Shown here: piece after piece, positions 1 to 6,775 of the stretch | How the letters are laid out: every line of letters starts with the position of its first letter | Position numbering within the stretch: the first letter of the stretch is position 1 | Assembly: GCA_002731985.1 (NCBI GenBank) | Contig: PCCT01000002.1 | Location: forward strand, 14,967 to 30,919 | Direction of reading: 5' to 3' | Length of the DNA stretch: 15,953 nt | Source of the DNA: Nitrospinota bacterium | GTDB taxonomy: Bacteria; Nitrospinota; Nitrospinia; Nitrospinales; VA-1 | Position numbers and translations under genes: made by a program | Notes under the pieces: model-generated | Database searches by the model: none | Told to the model about the DNA's origin: nothing | Seen by the model: only the letters and a program-made list of their open reading frames with translations

Positions 1-177
1 ACCAGTGCAAAGGCTTAACAGAGATGGGAAAAGAGCTTCCCCCTTTCCCACCTGCTTTCTTCTTTTGAATTAGTTACTTAATCAAAAAACCACTTCCCTT
101 TTCCACTATTAATAGAGGGGTATAAAATTATTGGCGACTTGGTCGCCCACTAGAATATCTCTCTAAATTTATTACAT

Positions 178-214
178 GAGAACGCGGAGCAATCCGTCGT
201 TCTCAATTTTTTTT
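178..214 (+). terminator. Rho-independent terminator, first of a tandem pair
   Basis: GAGAACG (178-184) pairs with CGTTCTC (198-204), and CGGA (185-188) pairs with TCCG (193-196) with one bulged T; the loop is a GCAA tetraloop. A run of eight T (207-214) follows, which is the classic intrinsic-terminator layout on the plus strand. A short hairpin, GGCGAC/GTCGCC at 133-147, lies just upstream. The transcript being ended must begin left of the window or in 1-130, where I see no convincing gene. A TATAAA box at 121-126 could be a -10 element, but its -35 is poor. Confidence 0.7.
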
Positions 215-215
215 G

Positions 216-253
216 GAGTCTGGAAAAGGTTCCCGACTCTGCAAATTTTTTTT
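216..253 (+). terminator. Rho-independent terminator, second of a tandem pair
   Basis: GAGTC (216-220) pairs with GACTC (235-239). After one mismatch, GGAA (222-225) pairs with TTCC (230-233) around an AAGG loop, and eight T follow at 246-253. It begins only a few bases after the first terminator's T-run, so the two may act as a fail-safe pair, or together form a regulated leader for the small ORF at 280. Confidence 0.6.
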
Positions 254-279
254 AAACGATTAAAACGAGGAAACAAAAA

Positions 280-354
280 ATGAGAAAACCGATCAAAGCC
301 TATGGTGGACATGGCCGTTCCGCAATTTATGAATTCAGCGAAGGAAAATTATAG
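280..354 (+). CDS. Possible small protein, 24 aa
   Basis: ATG at 280 follows a GAGG Shine-Dalgarno-like sequence (267-270) at 9 nt spacing and opens a 24-codon frame ending in TAG at 352-354. The product is basic at the N-terminus (starts MRKPIKAYGG) and polar after that, with no membrane segment. I do not recognise it. It sits directly behind two terminator hairpins, so its expression would need read-through or a promoter inside the leader. It could equally be a chance frame or the remnant of a longer gene. The rest of 1-410 shows no supported gene. Confidence 0.3.
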   Translation: MRKPIKAYGGHGRSAIYEFSEGKL

Positions 355-410
355 ATAGAACGGAAAGAATGCCTCACATACTACATCTTAGTCATCGGGA
401 CGATTATTGC

Positions 411-1859
411 CTAGTGGTACCCGATCATTGGCCAGTAGAGGTACAGCAGGGCTGCAAACGCTACCATACCAAGCAGACTGAGGATGGAGCCGGTCCGTAT
501 CATTTCTCCGACACTGATGAAACGCGATGAATAGGCTATCGCCGACGCGGGTGTACCTACGGGCAACATAAATGCAAAGTTACTTGGCAGTATGACTGCC
601 ATTGCCGCCATGGACGAACTTATCCCGTAGGTGTCGCACATGCTGAGCGCGGGTGGAAGCAGGACTGCGATCGCCGCGGAATTACTCATGAAGGTGGTGA
701 GCACTGTCGCAAAGACCGCAACGATCAGCAAAAATACCGGGGCACTGTGAGCGGTGCCTTCAAAGGTGCGTGTGGCCAGCCAAAGCGCGGCACCCGACTG
801 GGACATGACTTCGCCAAGGCAGATGGCGCCTCCATACATAAGGATGATGCCCCAGTTCACATGCTCTTCAACCATTTTCCAATTGATCAGGTTGAGCACA
901 AACAACATAACAATTGAGATCAACGCGATATTGGCGATGCCAAATTTATCGCCCAGCCACAACCAGGCAATGAGCGTCAGGATCATCACACTGGCGATCC
1001 CTTTTTCTTTTATGCTGACGTCTCCCATCGCGTCCAGTTTTTTCCTGAGCACTTGATGGGCGGGTCCGATATCTTCGATGTCCGGCGGGAGCATGAGTTT
1101 GAGCACAACCCATCCACAAACAAAAAGGATGATTACCATCGGAAAACTCAAATGAGTGTATTCCAGAATTCCGATGCTTGTGCCGTGGGTCGTTTTTTCG
1201 AGAATCTCTACACCGAGCAAGACACGTCCACCACCAAACACGGTTGCGGTGCCGCCTATGATGCACCCCCAGGCCAGCGCGAAGAACATTCCCTTCCCGA
1301 AAACCGAATTTTCATTTTTCAAGTTTAGAGCGCCAACTATTTCCATAACGATGGGAAACATCATAGCGGCCACAGCATGCTCGGACATGAAACAGGAACT
1401 GATCGCGGCAAAACAGTAAATCGCCATCAGCAGGCGCGACGGAGTATCACCCCAGTTGTCGATCACCCACATTGAAAGACGCGCGCTGAGTCCGCACGCG
1501 ATCATCGCCGCAGAAATAATAAACACACCCAGAATAAAAAATACCGCTTTGTTGCCGAAAAAGGCATACACCTCGGAAGCGCCCATGATTCCCATGATCG
1601 GAATCGCGGCAATCGCAAGCAAGCTGGTGATCGAGAGTGGAATCAGGTTAGTCGCCCACAGGCTGACACAAAGAAAAAACACGCATAAAACTTTGTAACC
1701 TTCGGGTGATAAGTCGACAGGGCCTTCTGATGAAACCAGAATGAAAAACGTGGCGAAAAACAACACGAGCAGAATCTCTCGGCGCAGACGATCGAGAATC
1801 ACGATCGGCATGGGACGCCGGTCAACTATGATATCGGATATATTTTCTGGTACTTTCAT
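411..1859 (-). CDS. SLC13/DASS-family anion permease
   Basis: The 482-residue protein is polytopic, with about 11-12 hydrophobic segments, the usual size for divalent anion/sodium symporters of the inner membrane that import dicarboxylates, sulfate or similar anions. The second half has the family motif SNS (392-394, in FMSNSAAIAVLLPP) and the signature stretch PSNFAFMLPVGTPASA (425-440). The matching first-half motif is SEH (159-161) in place of the usual SNT, and the following hairpin reads GGTATVFGGGR (about 202-212). This suggests a subgroup with altered ion or substrate coordination; the substrate cannot be named. The ATG start at 1857-1859 gives a normal charged N-terminus but has no good Shine-Dalgarno. 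The gene stands alone, with no obvious terminator after its stop. Confidence 0.93.
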   Translation of the reverse strand: MKVPENISDIIVDRRPMPIVILDRLRREILLVLFFATFFILVSSEGPVDLSPEGYKVLCVFFLCVSLWATNLIPLSITSLLAIAAIPIMGIMGASEVYAFFGNKAVFFILGVFIISAAMIACGLSARLSMWVIDNWGDTPSRLLMAIYCFAAISSCFMSEHAVAAMMFPIVMEIVGALNLKNENSVFGKGMFFALAWGCIIGGTATVFGGGRVLLGVEILEKTTHGTSIGILEYTHLSFPMVIILFVCGWVVLKLMLPPDIEDIGPAHQVLRKKLDAMGDVSIKEKGIASVMILTLIAWLWLGDKFGIANIALISIVMLFVLNLINWKMVEEHVNWGIILMYGGAICLGEVMSQSGAALWLATRTFEGTAHSAPVFLLIVAVFATVLTTFMSNSAAIAVLLPPALSMCDTYGISSSMAAMAVILPSNFAFMLPVGTPASAIAYSSRFISVGEMIRTGSILSLLGMVAFAALLYLYWPMIGYH

Positions 1860-2251
1860 CTGATCAGAACTGGGTCAATGTATAAGGGTATGGTAATTCA
1901 GGATATTCAAGTTCACCTAAAAACGTGTAACCTACAATAAATGAATTATCTGCAGGTTGCAACTGCTGGGCGCAGGTCTAGTCCCTGTTAGAATCGTAGG
2001 TTCTTTACTGGGACTGGTCCCATCGTGAAACACGATAGGGGCCGATAACGTTACATGACCGTGTCTGTGTCAAAACCGGAGATGCCGGAACGTTTCAACT
2101 TACCAGACAAACCCGAAGCCAGACAGGTTGTCAATGTATCGGTTTTTACGGGTGGAAAGAAATGCTGGTTAAATGCCTTTTATTCTGCCGCTCGTGAGGC
2201 TGCAGGCCGAAGCGTTTCCTGCATATTCCCCCCGGGTGGAACCCGGTCTAC
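1860..2251. other. Gene-poor spacer with inverted repeats
   Basis: No gene is convincing here. A 66-codon plus-strand frame (2055-2255) has no ribosome binding site and no recognisable domain. The spacer holds AGTCCC (1980-1985) complementary to GGGACT (2010-2015), a competing GGGAC/GTCCC pair (2010-2021), a neat ATCGTG-AAA-CACGAT hairpin (2022-2036) and CCGGGT-GGA-ACCCGG (2232-2246). The last lies just beyond the stop of the radical SAM remnant and may be its old transcript end, though without a T-run. Confidence 0.4.
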
Positions 2252-2483
2252 CTAATCAATCACCCACAGATCGCAGGACCCGCAGGTATCGCGGTAATTC
2301 TCGCGGAAGTGGTTGAACTTGTCATTCTGCCAGATGGCTTCGAGGTCTTCATCAATCAGACTACCCATTTCACATCGGGCAATCCATATTGCATCGCTTA
2401 GTGATTTCGATTTGTACCTGCCGAGGCTTTGCCGGAATGCTGTGGCGCAATCTTTTAAATGTTTCCAGAGCCAGTTTCAGCAT
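2252..2483 (-). pseudogene. Radical SAM/SPASM protein, internal-deletion remnant
   Basis: Read on the minus strand from ATG 2483, the frame gives a radical SAM N-terminus: a basic helix, then RQVQIEITKRCNMDCPM, matching the start of the CxxxCxxC cluster motif, and stops at a TGA near 2372. In another frame, from the overlapping TGT onward, the sequence continues CEMGSLIDEDLEAIW and runs through a KFNHFRE segment to CGSCDLWVID and a TAG at 2252-2254. This is the typical C-terminal end of a SPASM auxiliary-cluster domain. Members of the family have well over 300 residues; here the two ends are joined after about 37 residues, so roughly 250 or more residues are missing, at an out-of-frame junction near 2370-2375. 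It cannot make an active enzyme. The original substrate or pathway is unknown. Confidence 0.8.
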
Positions 2484-2524
2484 GCTTGAGCGGGATCGGG
2501 GAACTATCCCAAGAAGGTTTTCGG

Positions 2525-2553
2525 TTTACTCTTATTAGTATCAATAATATACA
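2525..2553 (+). promoter_or_regulatory. Candidate sigma-70 promoter for leuC
   Basis: TTTACT (2525-2530), a 17-base spacer, and TATACA (2548-2553) form a reasonable -35/-10 pair. Transcription would start near 2560, about 168 nt before the leuC start and just ahead of the leader ORF's ribosome binding site. Confidence 0.4.
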
Positions 2554-2580
2554 AATTTTTTGTTCAGGAGGCAAAATTAA

Positions 2581-2625
2581 ATGGTATTCTACCCTCTCTT
2601 CGGTTTATCCTTGGTAAAACTATAG
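2581..2625 (+). CDS. Candidate leuC leader peptide, 14 aa
   Basis: A very good Shine-Dalgarno, AGGAGG (2566-2571), lies 9 nt before ATG 2581, which opens a 14-codon frame MVFYPLFGLSLVKL. Four of the 14 codons are leucine, each a different codon (CTC, TTA, TTG, CTA), and two are valine. Two small stem-loops follow before leuC: GGGGC/GCCCC (2656-2669) and GGCC/GGCC (2687-2700). Promoter, short leucine-rich peptide, hairpins and leucine gene is the layout of ribosome-mediated attenuation as in leuL, but there is no leucine codon run and no T-tract terminator. The mechanism is therefore inference; a chance ORF or a gene fragment is the alternative. Confidence 0.35.
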   Translation: MVFYPLFGLSLVKL

Positions 2626-2727
2626 TCCGAGTTGGAATTCCCGCCAGATTTTGCTGGGGCGCTGGCCCCCATAATATAAAGACTTCGGCCCTTTTCGGCC
2701 TTGAATATGTTGTAAGGAGAACGTTCG

Positions 2728-4026
2728 ATGGGTATGACAATTACTGAAAAAATTCTTGCCGCTCACGCTGGCAAAGATAAGGTTCAACCGAGTGAAAATG
2801 TCTGGGTGGATGTCGATGTTCTGATGACCCATGACGTGTGCGGTCCGGGCACCATAGGCATCTTCAAAGAACAGTTTGGAAAAAACGCGAAAGTATTCGA
2901 CCGGGAGAAAGTCGTTATCATCCCTGATCATTATATTTTTACCGAAGACAAACACGCGAATCGCAATATCGATATTCTGCGGGAATTCGTTTCCGAGCAG
3001 GATCTTCCTTATTACTACGACGTGGGAACGGAGAACTATAAAGGCGTATGCCATCTGGCTTTGGCGCAAGAGGGACATAACCGTCCGGGTGAAGTCCTTT
3101 TCGGAACGGACTCTCATACCTGCACCTCTGGTGCGTTCGGTATGTTTTCCACCGGCATCGGCAACACGGATGCCGCGTTCATCCTCGGTACTGGGAAATT
3201 ATGGGTCAAAGTTCCAGAGAGCATGCAGTTCGAGTTTACCGGTGAGTTCCCGGATTACATCATGGCGAAAGATATTATTCTGCAGGTGATCGGCGATATT
3301 GGAGTCGATGGGGCAACCTACCGCACGATGGAATGGACTGGCGAAGCGATCATGGACTTCTCCATGGAAGAGCGCATGACGCTTTGCAACATGGCCATCG
3401 AAGGCGGAGGGAAAAATGCCATCATCGAAGCGGATGACGTTACTTTTGAATATGTCAAAAAGCGGACGGACAAACCTTACACAGTTTATAAATCGGACCC
3501 GGACGCGAACTATTATTTCAAGAAGACCTACGATGCCTCAACGATGGAACCGGTCGTCGCCAAACCCCATTCGCCTGACAACAAGGCATTGGTTAAGGAA
3601 TGCAGTGATGTAAAAATAAACCGCTCTTATATCGGCTCATGCACAGGCGGCAAATACACCGATTTTCTTGCGGCGGCAAAACTTCTTAATGGGAAAAAAG
3701 TCGCGGTGGATACCTTCATCGTTCCGGCAACAACTGAGGTGCTTAAGGACCTCGAGCGTGAAACGCTGGAGGGGAAAACCTTGATGGAAGTTTTCAAGGA
3801 CGCCGGATGTGAAATTGGAGATGCCTCATGCGCCGCATGTCTGGGTGGACCCAAAGATACCTTCGGTAGAACGCATGGGACAGAAGTGGTGGTCTCGACC
3901 ACCAACCGCAACTTTCCCGGCAGGATGGGATCGAAACAGTCCGAAGTCTATCTCGCTTCGCCATACACAGCGGCGGCTTCTGCGTTGACAGGTCACATCA
4001 CCGACCCACGTGAAATATTGAATTGA
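2728..4026 (+). CDS. leuC: 3-isopropylmalate dehydratase, large subunit
   Basis: With LeuD this cytoplasmic [4Fe-4S] enzyme isomerises 2-isopropylmalate to 3-isopropylmalate in leucine biosynthesis. At 432 residues it belongs to the shorter LeuC2/HacA-like type (the E. coli-type LeuC is about 466). Aconitase-superfamily landmarks are in order: GTDSHTCTSGAFG near residues 128-140, and cluster cysteines Cys305 (GSCTGG), Cys368 and Cys371 (SCAACLGG), followed by the NRNFPGRMGS and YLASPYTAAASAL stretches. AGGAG at 2715-2719 lies 8 nt before the chosen ATG; a second ATG two codons later would fit less well. The adjacent leuD argues for isopropylmalate isomerase and against homoaconitase, although the family is similar and specificity is not proven by sequence. 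No leuA or leuB is in the window. Confidence 0.95.
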   Translation: MGMTITEKILAAHAGKDKVQPSENVWVDVDVLMTHDVCGPGTIGIFKEQFGKNAKVFDREKVVIIPDHYIFTEDKHANRNIDILREFVSEQDLPYYYDVGTENYKGVCHLALAQEGHNRPGEVLFGTDSHTCTSGAFGMFSTGIGNTDAAFILGTGKLWVKVPESMQFEFTGEFPDYIMAKDIILQVIGDIGVDGATYRTMEWTGEAIMDFSMEERMTLCNMAIEGGGKNAIIEADDVTFEYVKKRTDKPYTVYKSDPDANYYFKKTYDASTMEPVVAKPHSPDNKALVKECSDVKINRSYIGSCTGGKYTDFLAAAKLLNGKKVAVDTFIVPATTEVLKDLERETLEGKTLMEVFKDAGCEIGDASCAACLGGPKDTFGRTHGTEVVVSTTNRNFPGRMGSKQSEVYLASPYTAAASALTGHITDPREILN

Positions 4027-4041
4027 GCCATAGGCTCCACC

Positions 4042-4079
4042 CTCTCCCCTGGAGGCCGGTACGTCCCGGCACGGGAGAG
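4042..4079 (+). promoter_or_regulatory. Nested stem-loop after leuC
   Basis: CTCTCCC (4042-4048) pairs with GGGAGAG (4073-4079), enclosing GCCGG (4055-4059) paired with CCGGC (4066-4070). It starts 15 nt after the leuC stop and has no T-run, so mRNA stabilisation or partial termination is likelier than full termination. Confidence 0.5.
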
Positions 4080-4098
4080 AGCCCTTTGCATAAAAAGT

Positions 4099-4126
4099 GT
4101 AGTTGCCCGATAAATCGGGCAACTAC
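4099..4126 (+). promoter_or_regulatory. Perfect 13-bp inverted repeat between leuC and leuD
   Basis: GTAGTTGCCCGAT (4099-4111) and ATCGGGCAACTAC (4114-4126) are exact reverse complements separated by AA. The hairpin is too strong to be chance, lies 38 nt before the leuD start, and lacks a T-run in either direction. It may set the leuC:leuD ratio through mRNA processing or pausing, or be a dispersed intergenic repeat of the genome. Confidence 0.6.
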
Positions 4127-4164
4127 GAAAACCAAATATTACTTTTACCGACACCTTAAAAAAT

Positions 4165-4737
4165 ATGAAACAGATCATCGAAGGAAAAGCTTACGTTCTT
4201 GGCAGTGACATTGACACCGACCAGATCATTCCTGCTGAGCATCTTGTGTATAGTTTGAGTGATCCTGAGGAGAAAAAAAACTATGGCAAGTTCGCCCTCT
4301 CCGGTGTACCTGCAGATGGTGCAGGACTGCCCGATGGAAATAATGCTTTTATAAACGAAGGGAGTTTTGAGTCGGAATTCACCATTATCGTTGGCGGCAA
4401 AAACTTTGGTTGCGGTTCTTCGCGAGAACATGCCCCAGCCTGCCTTAAAATTGCTGGCATTCAGGCAGTGGTCGCCGAATCTTACGCGCGCATTTTCTAT
4501 CGTAATTCTGTGGATGGCGGATTCTTCATCCCTTTTGAAACACCCGACAAACTGGCCGAAGAAACCCGTACCGGCGACAAGTTGATCATCGATGTGGAAA
4601 AAGAAAGCCTAATTAATGAGACCACTGGCAAATCCTATTCCCTTAGCTCCCTGGGCGAAGTCATAGAAATCATTCGTGCAGGAAATATTTTCGAGTATGC
4701 CCGTCAGTCTGGCCTCATCCCGTCCAGTGAAGCATAA
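4165..4737 (+). CDS. leuD: 3-isopropylmalate dehydratase, small subunit
   Basis: The 190-residue swivel-domain subunit completes the isomerase active site with LeuC. Hallmarks are the N-terminal SDIDTDQIIPAEHLVY (about 14-29) and the GCGSSREHAPACLK loop (about 88-101) found in every LeuD. The sequence after the first motif, and the overall length, resemble the plant/cyanobacterial-type small subunit. The ATG at 4165 follows a T/A-rich stretch with no visible Shine-Dalgarno, so translation may be weak or coupled to the structured 138-nt spacer after leuC. Same strand and order as leuC indicate one operon. No terminator is evident after the stop. Confidence 0.95.
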   Translation: MKQIIEGKAYVLGSDIDTDQIIPAEHLVYSLSDPEEKKNYGKFALSGVPADGAGLPDGNNAFINEGSFESEFTIIVGGKNFGCGSSREHAPACLKIAGIQAVVAESYARIFYRNSVDGGFFIPFETPDKLAEETRTGDKLIIDVEKESLINETTGKSYSLSSLGEVIEIIRAGNIFEYARQSGLIPSSEA

Positions 4738-4835
4738 AATCTGGCATTACCCCACATCCACTCAATCACTATAAAGTTGCGTGAAATTCGGCTTCATTTT
4801 TGTTACATTGATGTTTCATCCTATGGAGCCCAGTC

Positions 4836-5711
4836 ATGTTTTTAGACCGATGGCATGCTTTGTTCTTGAGCCGTATTCGGGTCCGGGCGAAACAAAGAAT
4901 CGTCTGGCTTGCGTTTGTTATGATCCTATTGCAGACGGTTTCCGTATGGGGTGGCCTGGCTCCTGACTTTAGCGGAAAGAAGTCGATGACCTCTCATCCC
5001 GATGCGGGAATGATTCTGATATCTGAAGGTCCCTTCATGATGGGAAGTAGCGGGGAGGATATTGAATGGGTGGTGCGCACATTTCATTCTGCTTCCAGAG
5101 AATGGTATCAGGATGAAACGCCTATGCAGGAAATTTATCTCGGCAGTTATTATATTGATCGGTTGGAAGTAACCAATTCAAAATATACAGAATATATGCA
5201 AGCCACGAGCAAAAGTGCTCCCAAGTACTGGGACAATCCAAGGTTCAACAAACCGGACCAGCCTGTGGTGGGGGTGAACTTTCAGGAAGCGCTGGAATAC
5301 TGCCTGTGGGCTGGCAAACGCCTTCCCAGTGAAGCGGAATGGGAAAAAGCCGCACGAGGTGAGGACTCGCGAAAATTTCCCTGGGGCAATGAACCCGATC
5401 CAACCCGAGCCAATGTGCTTGGGCTGAAGGACAAATATCGATATACTTCATCAACGGGAAATTATCTCAAGGGTAAGAGTCCGTATGGTGTGATGGATAT
5501 GGCGGGTAATGTGTGGGAGTGGACATCCGCATGGTACCAGCCTTATCAGAACAGCAAACATACGAATGAAATGTTTGGCCAGACATTGAAAGTGGTGCGT
5601 GGCGGATCATGGAACTCTAACATGGATCTTGCGCGAACTGCCATTCGTGGAAAAGTTTTACCTAAACAACAACAAAGTTATATTGGATTCCGCTGTGTCA
5701 TGCAGCCATAA
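4836..5711 (+). CDS. Exported FGE-sulfatase-domain protein without catalytic Cys pair
   Basis: The protein has 291 residues. The N-terminus is basic (RIRVRAKQR) and followed by a hydrophobic segment (about 22-42), a signal peptide or membrane anchor, so it acts outside the cytoplasm. Residues ~57-290 form the formylglycine-generating-enzyme/sulfatase-modifying-factor fold: MILISEGPFMMGSS, YIDRLEVTNSKYTEYM, CLWAGKRLPSEAEWEKAARG, FPWGNE, MAGNVWEWTSAWY, VVRGGSWNSN and the terminal GFRCVM. In true formylglycine-generating enzymes the segment after GGS carries the two active-site cysteines; here it reads WNSNMDLARTA with none. It is therefore probably not a sulfatase activator but one of the many binding or structural members of the fold. 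GGAG at 4825-4828 supports the start. A 38-nt gap to the next gene suggests cotranscription. Confidence 0.9.
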   Translation: MFLDRWHALFLSRIRVRAKQRIVWLAFVMILLQTVSVWGGLAPDFSGKKSMTSHPDAGMILISEGPFMMGSSGEDIEWVVRTFHSASREWYQDETPMQEIYLGSYYIDRLEVTNSKYTEYMQATSKSAPKYWDNPRFNKPDQPVVGVNFQEALEYCLWAGKRLPSEAEWEKAARGEDSRKFPWGNEPDPTRANVLGLKDKYRYTSSTGNYLKGKSPYGVMDMAGNVWEWTSAWYQPYQNSKHTNEMFGQTLKVVRGGSWNSNMDLARTAIRGKVLPKQQQSYIGFRCVMQP

Positions 5712-5749
5712 GGCTGTGTCTTTCAGCCATAAGTAAGGAGAAACGGTAA

Positions 5750-6544
5750 ATGAAACGCTTTTTGCAAATAGCAATCCCAATGGTAATGGTTGTTTTCCTG
5801 ACGCAGTCTGTTTCCGGATATGACCCGAGCAAACATCAAAAAAGTGGCGGCGGCAAACACGGTGGGGATAAAGGTCACCATCACGGCTACGGGCGACCCA
5901 AAGGGCCACCGGCAGACATCCCTGCTCATATCAAGGAGCGAACCAGTCCCGATGGCAAGGGCATCAACCTCAACGGTTCACAGATTGGGGTTAAAGGAAT
6001 AGCCATCATGGCCAAAACACCTGAACTCAAAAATATCATTAGCATGGCTTTGAAAAGTAACAAGCTTGGCGACGAGGGTGTGCGCATCCTCACTCAATCA
6101 AGCACCTTCAAGCATTTGGAGTTTCTTTCCTTGTGGGACAATGGGATTTCATCTGCAGGAGCGCAAATGTTAGCCCGGGGAGCGAACTTCAATAACCTGA
6201 AGGAACTGAACCTCATGAAAAACAATCTGGGCGATGAGGGGGTTGTGCTTTTAGCCGACTCGGCCAATGTGTCTTTCCTGACCTTCCTTGATTTGAGCAA
6301 CAATAAAATTGGCGATGCAGGTGCTATTGCCATTGCAACCTCGCCCTACCTGCACAATCTTAAAAAGCTCGACCTGTTCAATAATAATATTGGCCCCAAG
6401 GGGATTGAGGCTTTACTCCAGTCCAAGACGCTGGCTGGTCTGGAAGAACTGGATATCGTAAAAAACAATATTGATATCGAGTCGGCCGCCAAGCTGGGGG
6501 AGTCTGCCAATTTGCCCAAGCTAAAAACTTTCAATGCCTTTTAA
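5750..6544 (+). CDS. Exported leucine-rich-repeat protein with His/Gly-rich linker
   Basis: The 264-residue protein starts with a signal peptide (MKRFLQIAIPMVMVVFLTQS, cleavage probably around SVSG/YD). A His/Gly/Lys-rich linker (about 25-48, including HGGDKGHHHGYG) precedes about seven ribonuclease-inhibitor-type repeats of 26-28 residues, from about residue 75 to the end. Each carries an LxLxxNxI/L core such as LDLSNNKIGDAG or LDLFNNNIGPKG. Such repeats bind proteins; the histidine run could bind metal. AGGAG at 5736-5740 gives a strong ribosome binding site. The partner is unknown; sharing a transcript with the preceding secreted FGE-fold protein suggests an envelope function. It converges with the next gene, leaving 14 bp between the stops. 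Confidence 0.9.
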   Translation: MKRFLQIAIPMVMVVFLTQSVSGYDPSKHQKSGGGKHGGDKGHHHGYGRPKGPPADIPAHIKERTSPDGKGINLNGSQIGVKGIAIMAKTPELKNIISMALKSNKLGDEGVRILTQSSTFKHLEFLSLWDNGISSAGAQMLARGANFNNLKELNLMKNNLGDEGVVLLADSANVSFLTFLDLSNNKIGDAGAIAIATSPYLHNLKKLDLFNNNIGPKGIEALLQSKTLAGLEELDIVKNNIDIESAAKLGESANLPKLKTFNAF

Positions 6545-6558
6545 TTGAGCCTAGAAAG

Positions 6559-6747
6559 TCATCTGTCCCAACGACGCTCGTTATATCTGTCGATGTGTTC
6601 ACGCACGCTTTGCGTTCCGCGCATGAACACATCGAGCATGTCTTTTAGCGCTTCAACCTCTTCCTCCTTGTTTTCAGCCGCTTTAAAATTTTCGGATTCT
6701 TCGGCTAGATCTTTTAACAAGCTGTCTAGTTCTTCTTTAAATGCCAT
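6559..6747 (-). CDS. Small charged helical protein, 62 aa
   Basis: The product is acidic and predicted almost wholly alpha-helical, with heptad-like Leu/Ala spacing (MAFKEELDSLLKDLAEES at the start) and a basic end (RYNERRWDR). There is no membrane segment or known motif. AAGGTGAT lies about 8 nt before the ATG on this strand, which makes it more credible than a chance frame. Its 3' half contains a long inverted repeat. It is separated from csrA upstream by a terminator at 6776-6816, so it would need its own promoter in the 28 bp between, or read-through. Function unknown. Confidence 0.6.
   Translation of the reverse strand: MAFKEELDSLLKDLAEESENFKAAENKEEEVEALKDMLDVFMRGTQSVREHIDRYNERRWDR
6591..6634. 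repeat. 11-bp perfect inverted repeat, convergent gene ends
   Basis: CGATGTGTTCA (6591-6601) and TGAACACATCG (6624-6634) are exact reverse complements; ACGC/GCGT (6605-6608, 6612-6615) can pair inside. It lies in the 3' part of the 62-aa gene and about 47 nt beyond the stop of the convergent leucine-rich-repeat gene, so it could protect or end either transcript, but it has no T-run. Confidence 0.5.
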
Positions 6748-6775
6748 AACCTAATCACCTTTCTTATCCACACAT

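Noticed and set aside
25..50. TGGGAAA/TTTCCCA inverted repeat as a terminator
   Set aside because: Only 7 bp with a 12-nt loop and an interrupted pyrimidine tract; too weak beside the clear terminators at 178-253.
1..68. Open plus-strand frame from the left edge (ends ELPPFPPAFFF, TGA at 66-68) as a possible gene tail
   Set aside because: Only 21 codons, low complexity at the end, and no family evidence; cannot be separated from chance.
2055..2255. 66-codon plus-strand frame
   Set aside because: No ribosome binding site, no recognisable motif, and its end overlaps the radical SAM remnant; kept only as part of the spacer description.
2620..3117. 165-codon minus-strand frame opposite leuC
   Set aside because: Lies antisense to strongly conserved leuC coding sequence and has no motif or ribosome binding site.
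6545..6754. Plus-strand 69-codon frame, Ser-rich
   Set aside because: Mirror of the 62-aa minus-strand gene; composition is the complement of a Glu/Leu-rich helix and it lacks a ribosome binding site.
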